Shown piece by piece: positions 34,793 through 42,911 of a stretch of DNA of 64,000 bases; the stretch's first letter is position 1, and every line of letters begins with the position of its first letter. Origin of the DNA: Firm-07 sp045532805 (GTDB lineage Bacteria > Bacillota > Clostridia > Oscillospirales > CAG-272). Location of the stretch: assembly GCA_045532805.1 (NCBI GenBank), contig JAZSGQ010000037.1, positions 1 to 64,000 of the forward strand. Direction: 5' to 3'. Both the position numbers and the translations under genes were made by a program. The notes under the pieces were generated by a model. The model ran no database searches. It saw only the letters and a list, made by a program, of their open reading frames with translations, and had not been told where the DNA came from.

Positions 34793-35155
34793 TTATATTT
34801 TACTTTCAAGATATGTAAGCATATTCTTTATAACACCGTCTGCTATGGTTTTCCAATCGAACCCTTCGACGAATTTGATTGCTTCGTCGATCTTCTTTCT
34901 CGGAATCTCATAGAGAAGAAAGGTGTTTTCAAGGAATGCTCTGACTTTTCTGTCCATCGTGAAGTAAATTCCGCAAGATCTTGTCATATAGTTACGCATG
35001 ATGCCTGCCGAAGCAAGCTCCTTGTCGTAAAACTCTCCCTGCGTGTAGTCGGTATATTTCTCTTTGAATATATCTGCGAGGATGAGCGTTATCTTCTCGT
35101 AGATGATATTCGATGAAACTGTTGCGAATAGGAAAGCGAGTACAGTTCTCTCATG
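34793..35155 (-). pseudogene. C-terminal remnant of an unrecognised protein
   Basis: An open frame runs from about 35155 to the stop at 34793 with no start at its upstream end; the only ATG is at 34999. The translation includes ILADIFKEKYTDYTQGEFYD, RSCGIYFTMDRKVRAFLE and EIPRKKIDEAIKFVEGFDW, helical and charged. It begins where the truncated mmcQ frame loses similarity, so the two are probably joined by a recombination event. Function unknown. Confidence 0.45.
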
Positions 35156-35409
35156 TGATAGGCGGGGTAAACACCGTCAGCCACACCAAAAGATCCATAC
35201 ATCTCTGTCGGTAATTTCAGATTAACAACGCCGATCACCTCGTCGCTGTCAAACCCAAACTTACGCCGTGAAACCCTCATCTCAAGCGCATACCACTTGC
35301 GATTATCCGCGTGCCTCAGCACCGCCGTCTCAACATCCTCGTCAAACGGATAGTCCGGCGATGTGCCGTATGTATCAAGGCAACATTCAAGAAATTCTTG
35401 TTTTGTCAT
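35089..35409 (-). pseudogene. Truncated MmcQ/YjbR-family protein
   Basis: A 106-codon gene starting MTKQEFLECCLDTYGTSPDY with AAAGGAG upstream. YPFDEDVETAVLRHADNRKWYAL and DGVYPAYHM match MmcQ/YjbR DNA-binding-like proteins. After PAYHM the family C-terminus is missing and is replaced by RELYSLSYSQQFHRISS. It therefore lacks about 20-30 residues. It has its own promoter (35442-35470). Confidence 0.6.
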
Positions 35410-35441
35410 CGCCGAATCTCCTTTGCCACTTTTATAGATTG

Positions 35442-35470
35442 ACTTTACCACATTTTCGGCACAAAGTCAA
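35442..35470 (-). promoter_or_regulatory. Promoter for the truncated mmcQ gene
   Basis: On the minus strand TTGACT and TAAAGT are separated by 17 bases, about 33 bases before the start codon. Confidence 0.7.
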
Positions 35471-35572
35471 CGGTTTGAAAACAATACGGCGCAAAAAGGT
35501 GTCAACCGCATCAAAGCGGCGACGTATCGAGCGCTATGGATCCGCCTTTTCTCCTCAAATAACGCGCACTCG

Positions 35573-35601
35573 TTGACTGTTTCGTGCTTTTGTGCTATAC
35601 T
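35573..35601 (+). promoter_or_regulatory. Promoter of the OB-fold-like secreted protein gene
   Basis: TTGACT and TATACT with a 17-base spacer, 26 bases before the start codon at 35628. Confidence 0.75.
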
Positions 35602-35627
35602 ACTAATAACGAAAGGAGCGTGATCGA

Positions 35628-36041
35628 ATGACGGCAAGAAGAAAAGGCGTGCTGGCGGGAGCGGCGGTAACGGGCGCGGCGCTGGCAATTTGCCTTGCGA
35701 TCGTGTTATGGCCGAAACCCGAGGCAAATGCCGCGGAATTGCCTTTGTACGACCCCGCAGACGTGGCTTGGGGCGACACCACGCTCTATTTTGAGGCCAC
35801 GGTGCTGGAAGTGGGCGAGGAGCAATTGTTGGTGGCCCCCCTGGAAGGCACAAGTGCACAAATGGCGTTTGGCGAAGTGTTGGTGAACACCACGATGGTA
35901 AACGGCGAGCGCGTGGGGGGCTTTGAGGAAGGACAGGTCATCGGCGTTCTCTTTGACGGAAAAGTCGCCATGTCCAACCCCGCACAGGTGCTGTCGGTAT
36001 ACGGATTTTTCCGTACGGAAACCGAACACAACGATCAATAA
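35628..36041 (+). CDS. Membrane-anchored secreted protein, small beta-fold domain (DUF3221-like)
   Basis: A 137-residue protein with an N-terminal signal/anchor (about 8-28). A compact beta-rich domain follows with FEATVLEVGEEQLLVAPLEG and VIGVLFDGKVAMSNPAQVLSVYG, read in parts, resembling DUF3221-type OB-like proteins. GAAAGGAG lies 7 bases upstream. It probably faces the outside. The function is unknown. Confidence 0.65.
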   Translation: MTARRKGVLAGAAVTGAALAICLAIVLWPKPEANAAELPLYDPADVAWGDTTLYFEATVLEVGEEQLLVAPLEGTSAQMAFGEVLVNTTMVNGERVGGFEEGQVIGVLFDGKVAMSNPAQVLSVYGFFRTETEHNDQ

Positions 36042-36060
36042 AAATTTGCGGAGCAAAAAT

Positions 36061-36507
36061 ATGGAAAGCCAAATCAGACGTATGGAGGAAAAGGACAGAC
36101 AGCAGATTCTCGAAATGATGAGAACGTTTTATGCGTCCGAAGCTGTCTTCACCAATGGATCAGAAGAAATCTTTCATACGGACATCGATCATTGCACGAA
36201 CGGAAGCCCTTATCTTGAGGGATACGTTTTTGAAAACGGCACTACCGTACAGGGATATGCCATGTTGGCAAAAAGCTTCTCAACGGAATTCGGAAGACCT
36301 TGTATCTGGATCGAAGACATATACGTAAAAGACGAATACCGCGGCCGAGGATTAGGGGGCGCCTTCCTTGATTTTGTCGAGGAAAAATATCCTCACGCAT
36401 TACTGCGCCTGGAGGTTGAGGCCGACAACGAAAGAGCCGTGAACGTATACAGAAAGCATGGATATGATGTTCTGCCGTATATGGAGATGAAAAAAACAGT
36501 TCGGTAA
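36061..36507 (+). CDS. GNAT-family N-acetyltransferase
   Basis: A 148-residue GNAT protein starting MESQIRRMEEKDRQQ; the longer open frame upstream overlaps the previous gene. The acetyl-CoA motif is VKDEYRGRGLGGAFLDFVE, followed by RLEVEADNERAVNVYRKHGYD. Its substrate is unknown. It lies 19 bases after the previous gene without an obvious promoter, so the two may be co-transcribed, and a hairpin terminator follows. Confidence 0.88.
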   Translation: MESQIRRMEEKDRQQILEMMRTFYASEAVFTNGSEEIFHTDIDHCTNGSPYLEGYVFENGTTVQGYAMLAKSFSTEFGRPCIWIEDIYVKDEYRGRGLGGAFLDFVEEKYPHALLRLEVEADNERAVNVYRKHGYDVLPYMEMKKTVR

Positions 36508-36531
36508 TTCCCCTTTGTCAAACAGAAAAAC

Positions 36532-36567
36532 AGCCCCGACAAGCCCAAAAATCTGTCGGGGCTTTAT
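36532..36567 (+). terminator. Terminator-like hairpin after the GNAT gene
   Basis: AGCCCCGACA pairs with TGTCGGGGCT around a 12-base loop; the following T-run is short. Confidence 0.65.
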
Positions 36568-36623
36568 GCGTTCCAAGGGCACACCCTTCTCTGCGTTTTT
36601 TATTCCGTTTTTCCCCATCTTTA

Positions 36624-36652
36624 TTGACACTCCCCGCCATTTGTTATATAAT
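36624..36652 (+). promoter_or_regulatory. Promoter of the GH20-like gene
   Basis: A perfect TTGACA and a perfect TATAAT, 17 bases apart, 28 bases before the start codon. Confidence 0.88.
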
Positions 36653-36680
36653 GAGGGTGCAAAAACCTTGGAGGTGCCTT

Positions 36681-38297
36681 ATGAAAGCATACAAATTCGA
36701 AACGCTTGGCGTCATGCTGGATATGTCCCGCAATGCCGTGATGAACGTGCCCACCGTCAAAAAGTATATGAGCTATCTGAAGAAGATGGGCTACAACTGC
36801 CTGCTTCTTTACATTGAGGACACCTACGAGGTACCCGATGAGCCCTATCTCGGTTATATGCGCGGCCGCTACTCGCAGGCAGAACTGCGCGAGATCGACG
36901 ATTATGCCGCATCGCTCGGTATGGAGCTGATCCCCTGCATTCAGACGCTGGCGCATCTGCAGGGCTTTGTGCCGTGGAAGCAGGTTCCCATTGACAGCAA
37001 CGATACGATGCTCGTGGGCGACGAGCGCGTATACAAGTTCATCTCGCACATTCTGGATGCCATGAAGGCCTGCTTCAGAAGCAAGCTCGTGCACATCGGT
37101 ATGGACGAGGCGTGGGATCTCGGCCGCGGCAAGTACATGAATCTGCACGGCTACGAGGATCCCACCTCCATTATGAAAAAACACCTGGCGCGCGTGTGCG
37201 AGATCGTGCGCGAGAAGGGTCTGGAGCCCATGATCTGGTCGGATATGTTCTTCCGCTGCATCAGCGGAAACAACAAATACTATCTGCCCCGTATGGAGAT
37301 GCCCCGTGAATCCCGCGAGGCGCTCCCCGCCGACGTGATCCCCGTTTACTGGGACTACTATCACAGCACCGAGCAGGAATACGACGATATGCTCTACAAC
37401 CACGAGCAACTCTCGGACAAGAACTGGTTTGCGGGCGGTGTGTGGACCTGGCGCGGCTTCCTGCCCTCCAACGAATACTCCATCGAGACGATGCGCCCCG
37501 CGTTGGACGCCTGCCGCAAGCACGGCATCAAGCACGTATTCTTCACGATGTGGGGTGACGACGGTGCGGAATGCTCGCGTTGGTCGGTTATGCCCGCACT
37601 GTACTACCTCGCACAGTACGCCAAGGGCGTCACCGACGAGGAGAAGATCTGCCGCGGCTTTGCACGCTTGTTCGGTATGGAATTTGAGGAGTTCTCGTCC
37701 ATTGATCAGTTGAACAAGATCACCAAGGACGCGCATTTCAATACCGACGCCCCCGCCAAACTCGCGCTTTACAACGACTACTTCCTCGGCGTCAACGACA
37801 TTCGTATGATCGAGGGCGGCAAGGAGACCGCCAAGGCGGCCGCCGAGCACTGGCGCGCCATCGCAAAGAAGCACCGCAAGTGGGCGCGCACCTTTGAAAG
37901 CGCCGCCGCGCTTGCCGACGTGTTGGCCGTGAAGTACGATCTCGGCCTTCGCACCCGCGCCGCCTATCTGGCGGGCGACAAGGCCACACTCGAGGCGCTT
38001 GCGCGCAACGAGTATACCGCGCTGATCCGCCTCATCGACCGCTTTGCGCGCCTGTTTGAGCGCCAGTGGTTTGACGAGAACAAACCGCACGGCTTTGATG
38101 TGCAAGACGTTCGTCTGGGCGGTCTGATTCGCCGCACCGAGGCCTGCCGCCGCCGTCTGCTCGACTACGCCGCAGGTAAGATCGGCGAGATCCCCGAGCT
38201 TGGCTTCGAACTTCTCACGGACGTCACGCCGCAGGGCGCACGGGTCAACTATGGCAAGATGGTCACGCCCAACCGCCTGACGCACAGAATTCTTTGA
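36681..38297 (+). CDS. GH20-like beta-N-acetylhexosaminidase, cytoplasmic
   Basis: A 538-residue protein without a signal peptide, starting MKAYKFETLGVML after GGAGG. The catalytic barrel contains HIGMDEAWDLG with the Asp142-Glu143 pair expected for GH20 substrate-assisted catalysis, and WTWRGF and FFTMWGDDGAE line the likely active site. A helical C-terminal domain covers about 330-530. It is intracellular, so it probably acts on imported GlcNAc-containing oligosaccharides. The neighbours are an AraC regulator and a GH4 glycosidase. The exact substrate is inferred. Confidence 0.8.
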   Translation: MKAYKFETLGVMLDMSRNAVMNVPTVKKYMSYLKKMGYNCLLLYIEDTYEVPDEPYLGYMRGRYSQAELREIDDYAASLGMELIPCIQTLAHLQGFVPWKQVPIDSNDTMLVGDERVYKFISHILDAMKACFRSKLVHIGMDEAWDLGRGKYMNLHGYEDPTSIMKKHLARVCEIVREKGLEPMIWSDMFFRCISGNNKYYLPRMEMPRESREALPADVIPVYWDYYHSTEQEYDDMLYNHEQLSDKNWFAGGVWTWRGFLPSNEYSIETMRPALDACRKHGIKHVFFTMWGDDGAECSRWSVMPALYYLAQYAKGVTDEEKICRGFARLFGMEFEEFSSIDQLNKITKDAHFNTDAPAKLALYNDYFLGVNDIRMIEGGKETAKAAAEHWRAIAKKHRKWARTFESAAALADVLAVKYDLGLRTRAAYLAGDKATLEALARNEYTALIRLIDRFARLFERQWFDENKPHGFDVQDVRLGGLIRRTEACRRRLLDYAAGKIGEIPELGFELLTDVTPQGARVNYGKMVTPNRLTHRIL

Positions 38298-38299
38298 TC

Positions 38300-38330
38300 A
38301 AAAAGGCACACCGTGCGGTGTGCCTTTTTT
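38300..38330. terminator. Bidirectional terminator between GH20-like and AraC genes
   Basis: AAAAAGGCACACC pairs with GGTGTGCCTTTTT around GTGC. It overlaps the AraC stop codon. Confidence 0.9.
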
Positions 38331-39108
38331 AACTGTCTTCTCCGTCGCGCCGTCTTTGCGCAAAAGCACGCGGCGAGCAACCAAACTGCCGCTTAAACAT
38401 TTTGGAAAAAAGATAGAGATCCGCATACCCCACCGAGCAAGCCGCAACCGTGGGAGATTTTCCTCTCTCCAGAAGTTCTGCCGCGCGCGAAAGTCGATAC
38501 GTCTTGAGGTATTGCATCGGAGACGCGCCCACGCGCTTTTTGAACAGTGCGGAAAAATAGGTGCGCTCCAACCCCAATTTCCCTGCAATGCGCTGTACGT
38601 TGATGTCGTTCATATACTCCGCATGTATGATAGAGAGCGCCTTGTCAATATAATCACCGCGCGAGGTGCGGCGCTCCCGTAACAGCGAGAACAACTCCCA
38701 GAGTTTGGCACACAAAAATGCCGTCCTGCCGCCCTCCCACTCACCGCATCGGCGCAGATCCTCAAAGATCCTGCCCGCTTCGGGACAATGTACCACGTCC
38801 CCCAATTCCACAGGCAATTCCCCTTCGCACTCAAATCCGATCCAGGTGTATTCCCATGGCTCCTCGACGTTGGCGACGTAATAGGTTTCTACAAACGGCG
38901 GAATGGTGAAAAAACTCCCCTTCCCCACCTCATACTGCCTGCCGTCGATCTCAAAACGCCCCTTGCCGCTTACCACGTAATGCAACAACCAAAAGGTGCG
39001 GATCGCGGGGCCAAAGGCGTGCAGAGAGCAACAACGCTCATACCCCACCTGTACGGGAGAAATACCGGGGTGCTTCTCTTTTTTTATCGGTACAAAATGC
39101 GATGCCAT
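38329..39108 (-). CDS. AraC-family transcriptional regulator
   Basis: A 259-residue protein starting MASHFVPIKKEKHPG after GGAGG. An N-terminal cupin sugar-binding domain covers about 15-150 (GRFEIDGRQYEVGKGSFFTIPP). The C-terminal double HTH covers about 160-255 (MNDINVQRIAGKLGLERTYFSALFKKRVGASP, then a second HTH with GYADLYLFSKMFKRQFGCSPRAF, read in parts). It lies between and divergent from the GH4 gene, so it probably controls the glycosidase genes on both sides. Confidence 0.93.
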   Translation of the reverse strand: MASHFVPIKKEKHPGISPVQVGYERCCSLHAFGPAIRTFWLLHYVVSGKGRFEIDGRQYEVGKGSFFTIPPFVETYYVANVEEPWEYTWIGFECEGELPVELGDVVHCPEAGRIFEDLRRCGEWEGGRTAFLCAKLWELFSLLRERRTSRGDYIDKALSIIHAEYMNDINVQRIAGKLGLERTYFSALFKKRVGASPMQYLKTYRLSRAAELLERGKSPTVAACSVGYADLYLFSKMFKRQFGCSPRAFAQRRRDGEDS

Positions 39109-39156
39109 AGCGCCTCCGAAAACAACAAAATAACAAGTTACAACAACATTGTACCA

Positions 39157-39185
39157 TTGTAGCCCTCCCCTTGTCAAGATATAAT
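39157..39185 (+). promoter_or_regulatory. Promoter of the GH4 gene
   Basis: TTGTAG and a perfect TATAAT with 17 bases between, 31 bases before the GH4 start. It lies in the AraC-GH4 divergent gap. Confidence 0.72.
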
Positions 39186-39215
39186 GAAAGTATCAAAGGC
39201 AAAGGAGAACTCGCC

Positions 39216-40535
39216 ATGAAACTGACCTTTATGGGCGCGGGAAGCACCATATTTGCAAGAAACGTGATCGGAGATTGCCTCAGTACCGAGGCACTGCGCG
39301 ACAGCGTGTTCGCGCTGTATGATATCGACGCCACGCGCCTGGAGGAAAGCCGCGTGATCCTGGAGGGACTGCGCCACGGGCTTGGCGACCACGGTAGGAT
39401 CGAGTGCTACCTCGGCGTGGAAAACCGCAAGGCCGCTCTTCGCGGTGCGGATTTCGTCGTCAATGCCATTCAGGTAGGACTCTACGACCCTTGTACCGTC
39501 ATCGACTTTGAAATTCCAAAAAAATACGGCCTGCGCCAGACGATCGCCGATACGCTCGGCATCGGCGGCATTATGCGAGGACTTCGCACGATCCCCGTCA
39601 TGTGGGAGTTCGCAAGGGATATGGAGGAAGTCTGCCCCGATGCACTGTTTCTCAATTATACCAATCCCATGTCGATCCTGACGGGCTTTATGTTGCGCTA
39701 CACGGGCATCAAGACCGTGGGTCTTTGCCACAGCGTACAGACCTGCTCGAAAAAACTCCTGGAAAAACTCGGCATGGAAGACAAGATCGAAGGTCGCCGC
39801 GAATTGATCGCGGGCATCAACCACATGGCGTGGCTGTTGGAGTTAAAGGACAAAAACGGCAACGATCTTTACCCCGAGATCAAGGCGCGCGTGCCCGCTT
39901 ATATGGCAGACCCGGACGCGAATGACAAGGTGCGTATGGATTACATCAACCATTTCGGCTACTACTGCACCGAGTCCAGCGAGCATAACGCCGAATACAA
40001 TCCGTTCTATATCAAAAGCAAATACCCCGAACTGATCGAACGCTACAATATCCCGCTGGACGAGTATCCACGCCGTTGCGTGCGGCAGATCGAAAAGTGG
40101 AAGGCAGACTACGAAACACTCGTCAGAACGGGCGCGCGTGAGCATACGCGCTCGATCGAATACGCCTCTCATATCATGGAGGCCATCGTCACAAATACGC
40201 CCTACGAAATCGGCGGTAACGTCCTCAATACAGGACATCTGATCATCAATCTGCCAAAGGACGCGTGCGTGGAGGTGCCCTGCCTTGTGAACGGCCACGG
40301 CGTACAGCCCTGCCACGTGGGCGCACTCCCCGTACAGTGCGCGGCGATGAATATGACCAATATCAACGTGCAGCTCCTCACCATTGAGGCCGCCGTCACG
40401 GGCAAAAAGGAGCATATCTACCAAGCCGCTATGCTTGACCCCCACACGGGCTCCGAGCTCGATATCGACAGCATCAAAAACATGGTCGATGACCTCATCG
40501 AATCCCACGGCGACTACCTACCGCAATACCGCTAA
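39216..40535 (+). CDS. Glycoside hydrolase family 4 (alpha-galactosidase/alpha-glucosidase type)
   Basis: A 439-residue protein starting MKLTFMGAGSTIFARN after AAAGGAG. GH4 hydrolases use NAD+ and a divalent metal. The GAGS dinucleotide loop, NYTNPMSIL (147-155), metal ligands Cys171 in GLCHSVQ and His203 in GINHMAW all occur. GLCHSVQ is seen in MelA-like alpha-galactosidases, so alpha-galactoside hydrolysis is likely but not proved. It is divergent from the AraC gene, and a terminator follows. Confidence 0.9.
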   Translation: MKLTFMGAGSTIFARNVIGDCLSTEALRDSVFALYDIDATRLEESRVILEGLRHGLGDHGRIECYLGVENRKAALRGADFVVNAIQVGLYDPCTVIDFEIPKKYGLRQTIADTLGIGGIMRGLRTIPVMWEFARDMEEVCPDALFLNYTNPMSILTGFMLRYTGIKTVGLCHSVQTCSKKLLEKLGMEDKIEGRRELIAGINHMAWLLELKDKNGNDLYPEIKARVPAYMADPDANDKVRMDYINHFGYYCTESSEHNAEYNPFYIKSKYPELIERYNIPLDEYPRRCVRQIEKWKADYETLVRTGAREHTRSIEYASHIMEAIVTNTPYEIGGNVLNTGHLIINLPKDACVEVPCLVNGHGVQPCHVGALPVQCAAMNMTNINVQLLTIEAAVTGKKEHIYQAAMLDPHTGSELDIDSIKNMVDDLIESHGDYLPQYR

Positions 40536-40575
40536 AAAATAACAGGCACACCGTTTGGCGTGCCTGTTATTTTAT
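40536..40575. terminator. Bidirectional terminator, GH4/XRE
   Basis: AAATAACAGGCACACC pairs with GGCGTGCCTGTTATTT across GTTT. It lies at the convergent ends of the two genes. Confidence 0.88.
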
Positions 40576-40809
40576 TTCCTGCTCCAGATCATCGAACAAT
40601 GGCGAGGTGAAGAAATCCAGAATCGTGATTTCCAACCCGTCACAGATCTTTTGAATCGTGGACACGGTAGTGGTGGCATTCCGCCCGCTGACGATGTTGT
40701 TCAGCGTGGACTGCGTAATGCCGCAGATGGTGGAAAGCTTGTTCAGCGTGATATTCTGCTCGTGGCAGAGCTCCAATATGCGAAATCTGACCGCATCGCC
40801 AACTCTCAT
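40567..40809 (-). CDS. XRE-family HTH repressor
   Basis: An 80-residue protein consisting almost only of a helix-turn-helix (ILELCHEQNITLNKLSTICGITQSTLNNIVSGRN). AGGAG precedes ATG. A palindromic site (40820-40835) lies directly upstream and another of the same type lies in the leader of the divergent zinc-ribbon gene, so it probably represses itself and that gene. Confidence 0.85.
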   Translation of the reverse strand: MRVGDAVRFRILELCHEQNITLNKLSTICGITQSTLNNIVSGRNATTTVSTIQKICDGLEITILDFFTSPLFDDLEQEIK

Positions 40810-40819
40810 AGCGTTCTCC

Positions 40820-40835
40820 TAACTCAAATGGGTTA
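40820..40835. promoter_or_regulatory. Probable XRE operator, site 1
   Basis: TAACTC-AAAT-GGGTTA, an inverted repeat with one mismatch, just upstream of the XRE start codon. Near-identical to the site at 40917. Confidence 0.65.
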
Positions 40836-40880
40836 ATTCCATTTTACACAATACCGCTACAAAATATTACCCCTTGAGGG

Positions 40881-40909
40881 TTGACAACGCGCAAAAGATG
40901 TGGTAAAAT
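40881..40909 (+). promoter_or_regulatory. Promoter of the zinc-ribbon membrane protein
   Basis: A perfect TTGACA and TAAAAT, 17 bases apart. An operator-like repeat begins 8 bases after the -10. Confidence 0.8.
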
Positions 40910-40916
40910 ACAAACA

Positions 40917-40932
40917 TAACTCAAAAGAGTTA
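40917..40932. promoter_or_regulatory. Probable XRE operator, site 2
   Basis: TAACTC-AAAA-GAGTTA, a perfect inverted repeat at the likely transcription start of the zinc-ribbon gene. Confidence 0.68.
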
Positions 40933-40959
40933 ATAAAATCCAGTTCAGGAGGCAAAAAA

Positions 40960-41409
40960 ATGAAATACTGCACGAAATGTGGCGCACAGCTCGCGGACGA
41001 GGCCGTCATCTGCGTGGGGTGCGGCTGTATGACCGACGCTATGCAGGCACGTACTTCCGTGGAAGCAACGCCGACACAACCGCAGCAAGCCGTTCAAAAT
41101 CTCAATATGCCCTCTAGGCTCCTGGGGTTGTTCGGATTTATGTTTAATTTGTTGGCTGCTCTTACGGTTACGTTTCTCCTGTGGAGTCTGGCGTGGATGT
41201 ATGTCAGCCCCTACGGCAGCGTTTGGCCGGATGGGACCTTGACTACGTTTGCTTTCATTTGTTCCTTGCCGGCTTGCGGCTTTGGTATCTGCTGCTTTAT
41301 CAAAACGCTCACGGAAAAGCTGCAGTCCGTTTGGCTCTTCCCCGGCATTATAAAATTTATCATCGGAATCATCCTGCCCATTCTCTCTCTTGTGTTTTTG
41401 GACTTCTGA
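40960..41409 (+). CDS. Zinc-ribbon membrane protein, unknown function
   Basis: A 149-residue protein starting MKYCTKCGAQLADEAVIC after CAGGAGG. An N-terminal zinc ribbon (CTKCG and CVGCG) covers about 4-24. A low-complexity linker follows, then three membrane helices (about 55-77, 90-108 and 120-148). The divergent XRE gene and shared operators suggest a two-gene regulatory module. The role is unknown. Confidence 0.75.
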   Translation: MKYCTKCGAQLADEAVICVGCGCMTDAMQARTSVEATPTQPQQAVQNLNMPSRLLGLFGFMFNLLAALTVTFLLWSLAWMYVSPYGSVWPDGTLTTFAFICSLPACGFGICCFIKTLTEKLQSVWLFPGIIKFIIGIILPILSLVFLDF

Positions 41410-41432
41410 TCCTCGGGAGAAAGCAAATAAAA

Positions 41433-41483
41433 ACAAAACGGACACGTCATTCGGAAAATCCCGCGTGACGTGTCCGTTTTTTT
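41433..41483 (+). terminator. Terminator after the zinc-ribbon gene
   Basis: AAAACGGACACGTCA pairs with TGACGTGTCCGTTTT around a 16-base loop, followed by T's. Confidence 0.85.
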
Positions 41484-41495
41484 GCGATTGAATTT

Positions 41496-41528
41496 TGTAG
41501 GGGCGATTCGTGAATCGCCCGCGGGCGC
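41496..41528. repeat. REP-like intergenic repeat, copy 2
   Basis: TTGTAGGGGCGATTCG then TGAATCGCCCGCGGGCG, a palindrome sharing the start and end of the copies at 21274 and 42616. It abuts the stop of the TIM-barrel gene. Confidence 0.7.
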
Positions 41529-41529
41529 T

Positions 41530-42498
41530 TCAGCCGCGATACGGCGTATCGTCAAAAACGCCCGTCGGCGGGAGCCCGTCGTAGGTCCGCAAAAGATTTT
41601 TCAAGACCTTGACGCCAAAAATGGCCTCCTCCACCGCCATGCGGTCGCCGTGATGCCGAAGCCCGATCTCCAAATTGTAATAGCCCTTGTAGCCGATCTC
41701 GTCCAACGCCCGAAAGAAATCCCACCACCTAACCGTGTTCATTCTCGGCGTAGCGTCAAACCAAGGGGTGACGTGCATATCGCTCCTGCCGTCGTTGTCG
41801 TGAAGATGCAGGACCTCCACGGCAGAGCCCAGGAGACGGGTGAGGTCGGGCACGGAGGGCTGTCCCTCCACTTGAGCCGCCAGATGGCTGTGCCCCGTAT
41901 CCACGCAACAGCAGAACCAGTCCTTAAAGTCCTCCACCGCCGTGATGCGCTCGTAAGCGCGAATGAATTCGTCGGCGTGCCGAAGCACCGCAAATATGGT
42001 ATAGTCGCGGCCCGCAAGCCCGCCCGTTTCCCACGCGATCTTGACCTTGTTCTCCCGCGCGCACGGCAAAAGTTCCGAAAACATCTGAAAATGGATATCT
42101 CTCGCGCGCTGTGCGGGGAGCCCCTGCATCTGCGTGCTTTTCGGGCCGTGCATCACCGTGTATCGGGCGCCGAGGAGCCGCGTGGCAAGGCAGTCGAAGC
42201 GCCCGTCGGCCAGAGCCACGGCATCCTGCTCGGGCTCCCCGCAGCAGCCGCGATTTCTTCCGTGCGTCTGCACGACGGAAAGCCCCAGGGAATCGGCATA
42301 TTCCCGCAGCTCGGAAAAATATTCGACAACGGCGGCTTCGCCCTTGGCATAGATCGTGTCCTTTTTCGCACAGCTGTATTCCGCCAGACAAAAGTCCACG
42401 GCGTCCACACCCACCGCCTCCTTGGCGAGCAGCAGCGCGTTTTTGTTGCCGTACAGCGATTGAAGCTCGTTGATCGAAAGACTGACTCTCCGTTTCAT
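41530..42498 (-). CDS. Sugar phosphate isomerase/epimerase-like TIM-barrel protein
   Basis: A 322-residue protein starting MKRRVSLSINELQSLY after GGAGGGA; the longer open frame upstream is not supported. It has an AP-endonuclease-2/xylose-isomerase-like barrel, with metal-ligand candidates in ENKVKIAWETGG, CVDTGHSHLA, LHLHDNDGRSDMH (His and Asp) and YNLEIG. This family covers isomerases, epimerases and dehydratases. Its position near the sugar genes fits, but the reaction is unknown. Confidence 0.8.
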   Translation of the reverse strand: MKRRVSLSINELQSLYGNKNALLLAKEAVGVDAVDFCLAEYSCAKKDTIYAKGEAAVVEYFSELREYADSLGLSVVQTHGRNRGCCGEPEQDAVALADGRFDCLATRLLGARYTVMHGPKSTQMQGLPAQRARDIHFQMFSELLPCARENKVKIAWETGGLAGRDYTIFAVLRHADEFIRAYERITAVEDFKDWFCCCVDTGHSHLAAQVEGQPSVPDLTRLLGSAVEVLHLHDNDGRSDMHVTPWFDATPRMNTVRWWDFFRALDEIGYKGYYNLEIGLRHHGDRMAVEEAIFGVKVLKNLLRTYDGLPPTGVFDDTPYRG

Positions 42499-42615
42499 CG
42501 TTCCCTCCGCACCTCGGGCAAACTTCGACGTTGCCCTGACGTTACCTTCATTATAGCGGCACGGCGCCGCGTTGTCAAGGGAGCTCCGCGACGTGTCCGA
42601 CTTTTTGTTATGATC

Positions 42616-42642
42616 TTGTAGGGGCGTGCATGGCACGCCCGC
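42616..42642. repeat. REP-like intergenic repeat, copy 3
   Basis: TTGTAGGGGCGTGCA then TGGCACGCCCGC, a palindrome of the same design as copies 1 and 2. It precedes the hairpin-rich stretch. Confidence 0.7.
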
Positions 42643-42656
42643 AACCGAGCACGCGG

Positions 42657-42822
42657 CGCAACGACGCTCTGCGCGTTTTGGCAAAGACGGATTCCTCTGT
42701 CAAAGAAAAAGCGCGCAGAGCGAGGCGCACCGGAAGCACTCGGGCGACGGCGTACTTGCGTACGCCGAGGTCGAGTGCGTGGAGCAACGACGCTATGCGC
42801 GTTTTTTCAAAGACAGATTATT
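42657..42822. repeat. Direct-repeat and hairpin-rich segment
   Basis: Two imperfect direct repeats of about 37 bases start GCAACGACGCT at 42657 and 42783. Between them are nested inverted repeats: CGCTCTGCGCG pairs with CGCGCAGAGCG, GCACTCG with CGAGTGC and GGCGTAC with GTACGCC. The function is unknown; it resembles a degenerate element end next to the integration site. No coding sequence is seen here. Confidence 0.6.
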
Positions 42823-42860
42823 TGCTTGCTTCCTCAATAGCAACTGCCACGGCAACGTGT
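42818..42860 (-). pseudogene. Displaced 3' end of a GGGtGRT gene (short)
   Basis: Read on the minus strand it encodes VAVAVAIEEASK followed by TAA, the last 12 residues of the intact GGGtGRT protein with Ser for Cys. The similarity stops just upstream. It looks like the trace of an older integration at the same site. Confidence 0.7.
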
Positions 42861-42911
42861 CATCTGGCATGACGGCAGCCGCGGTTCTCTCGATAGTAGG
42901 CGGGAAGTCGC

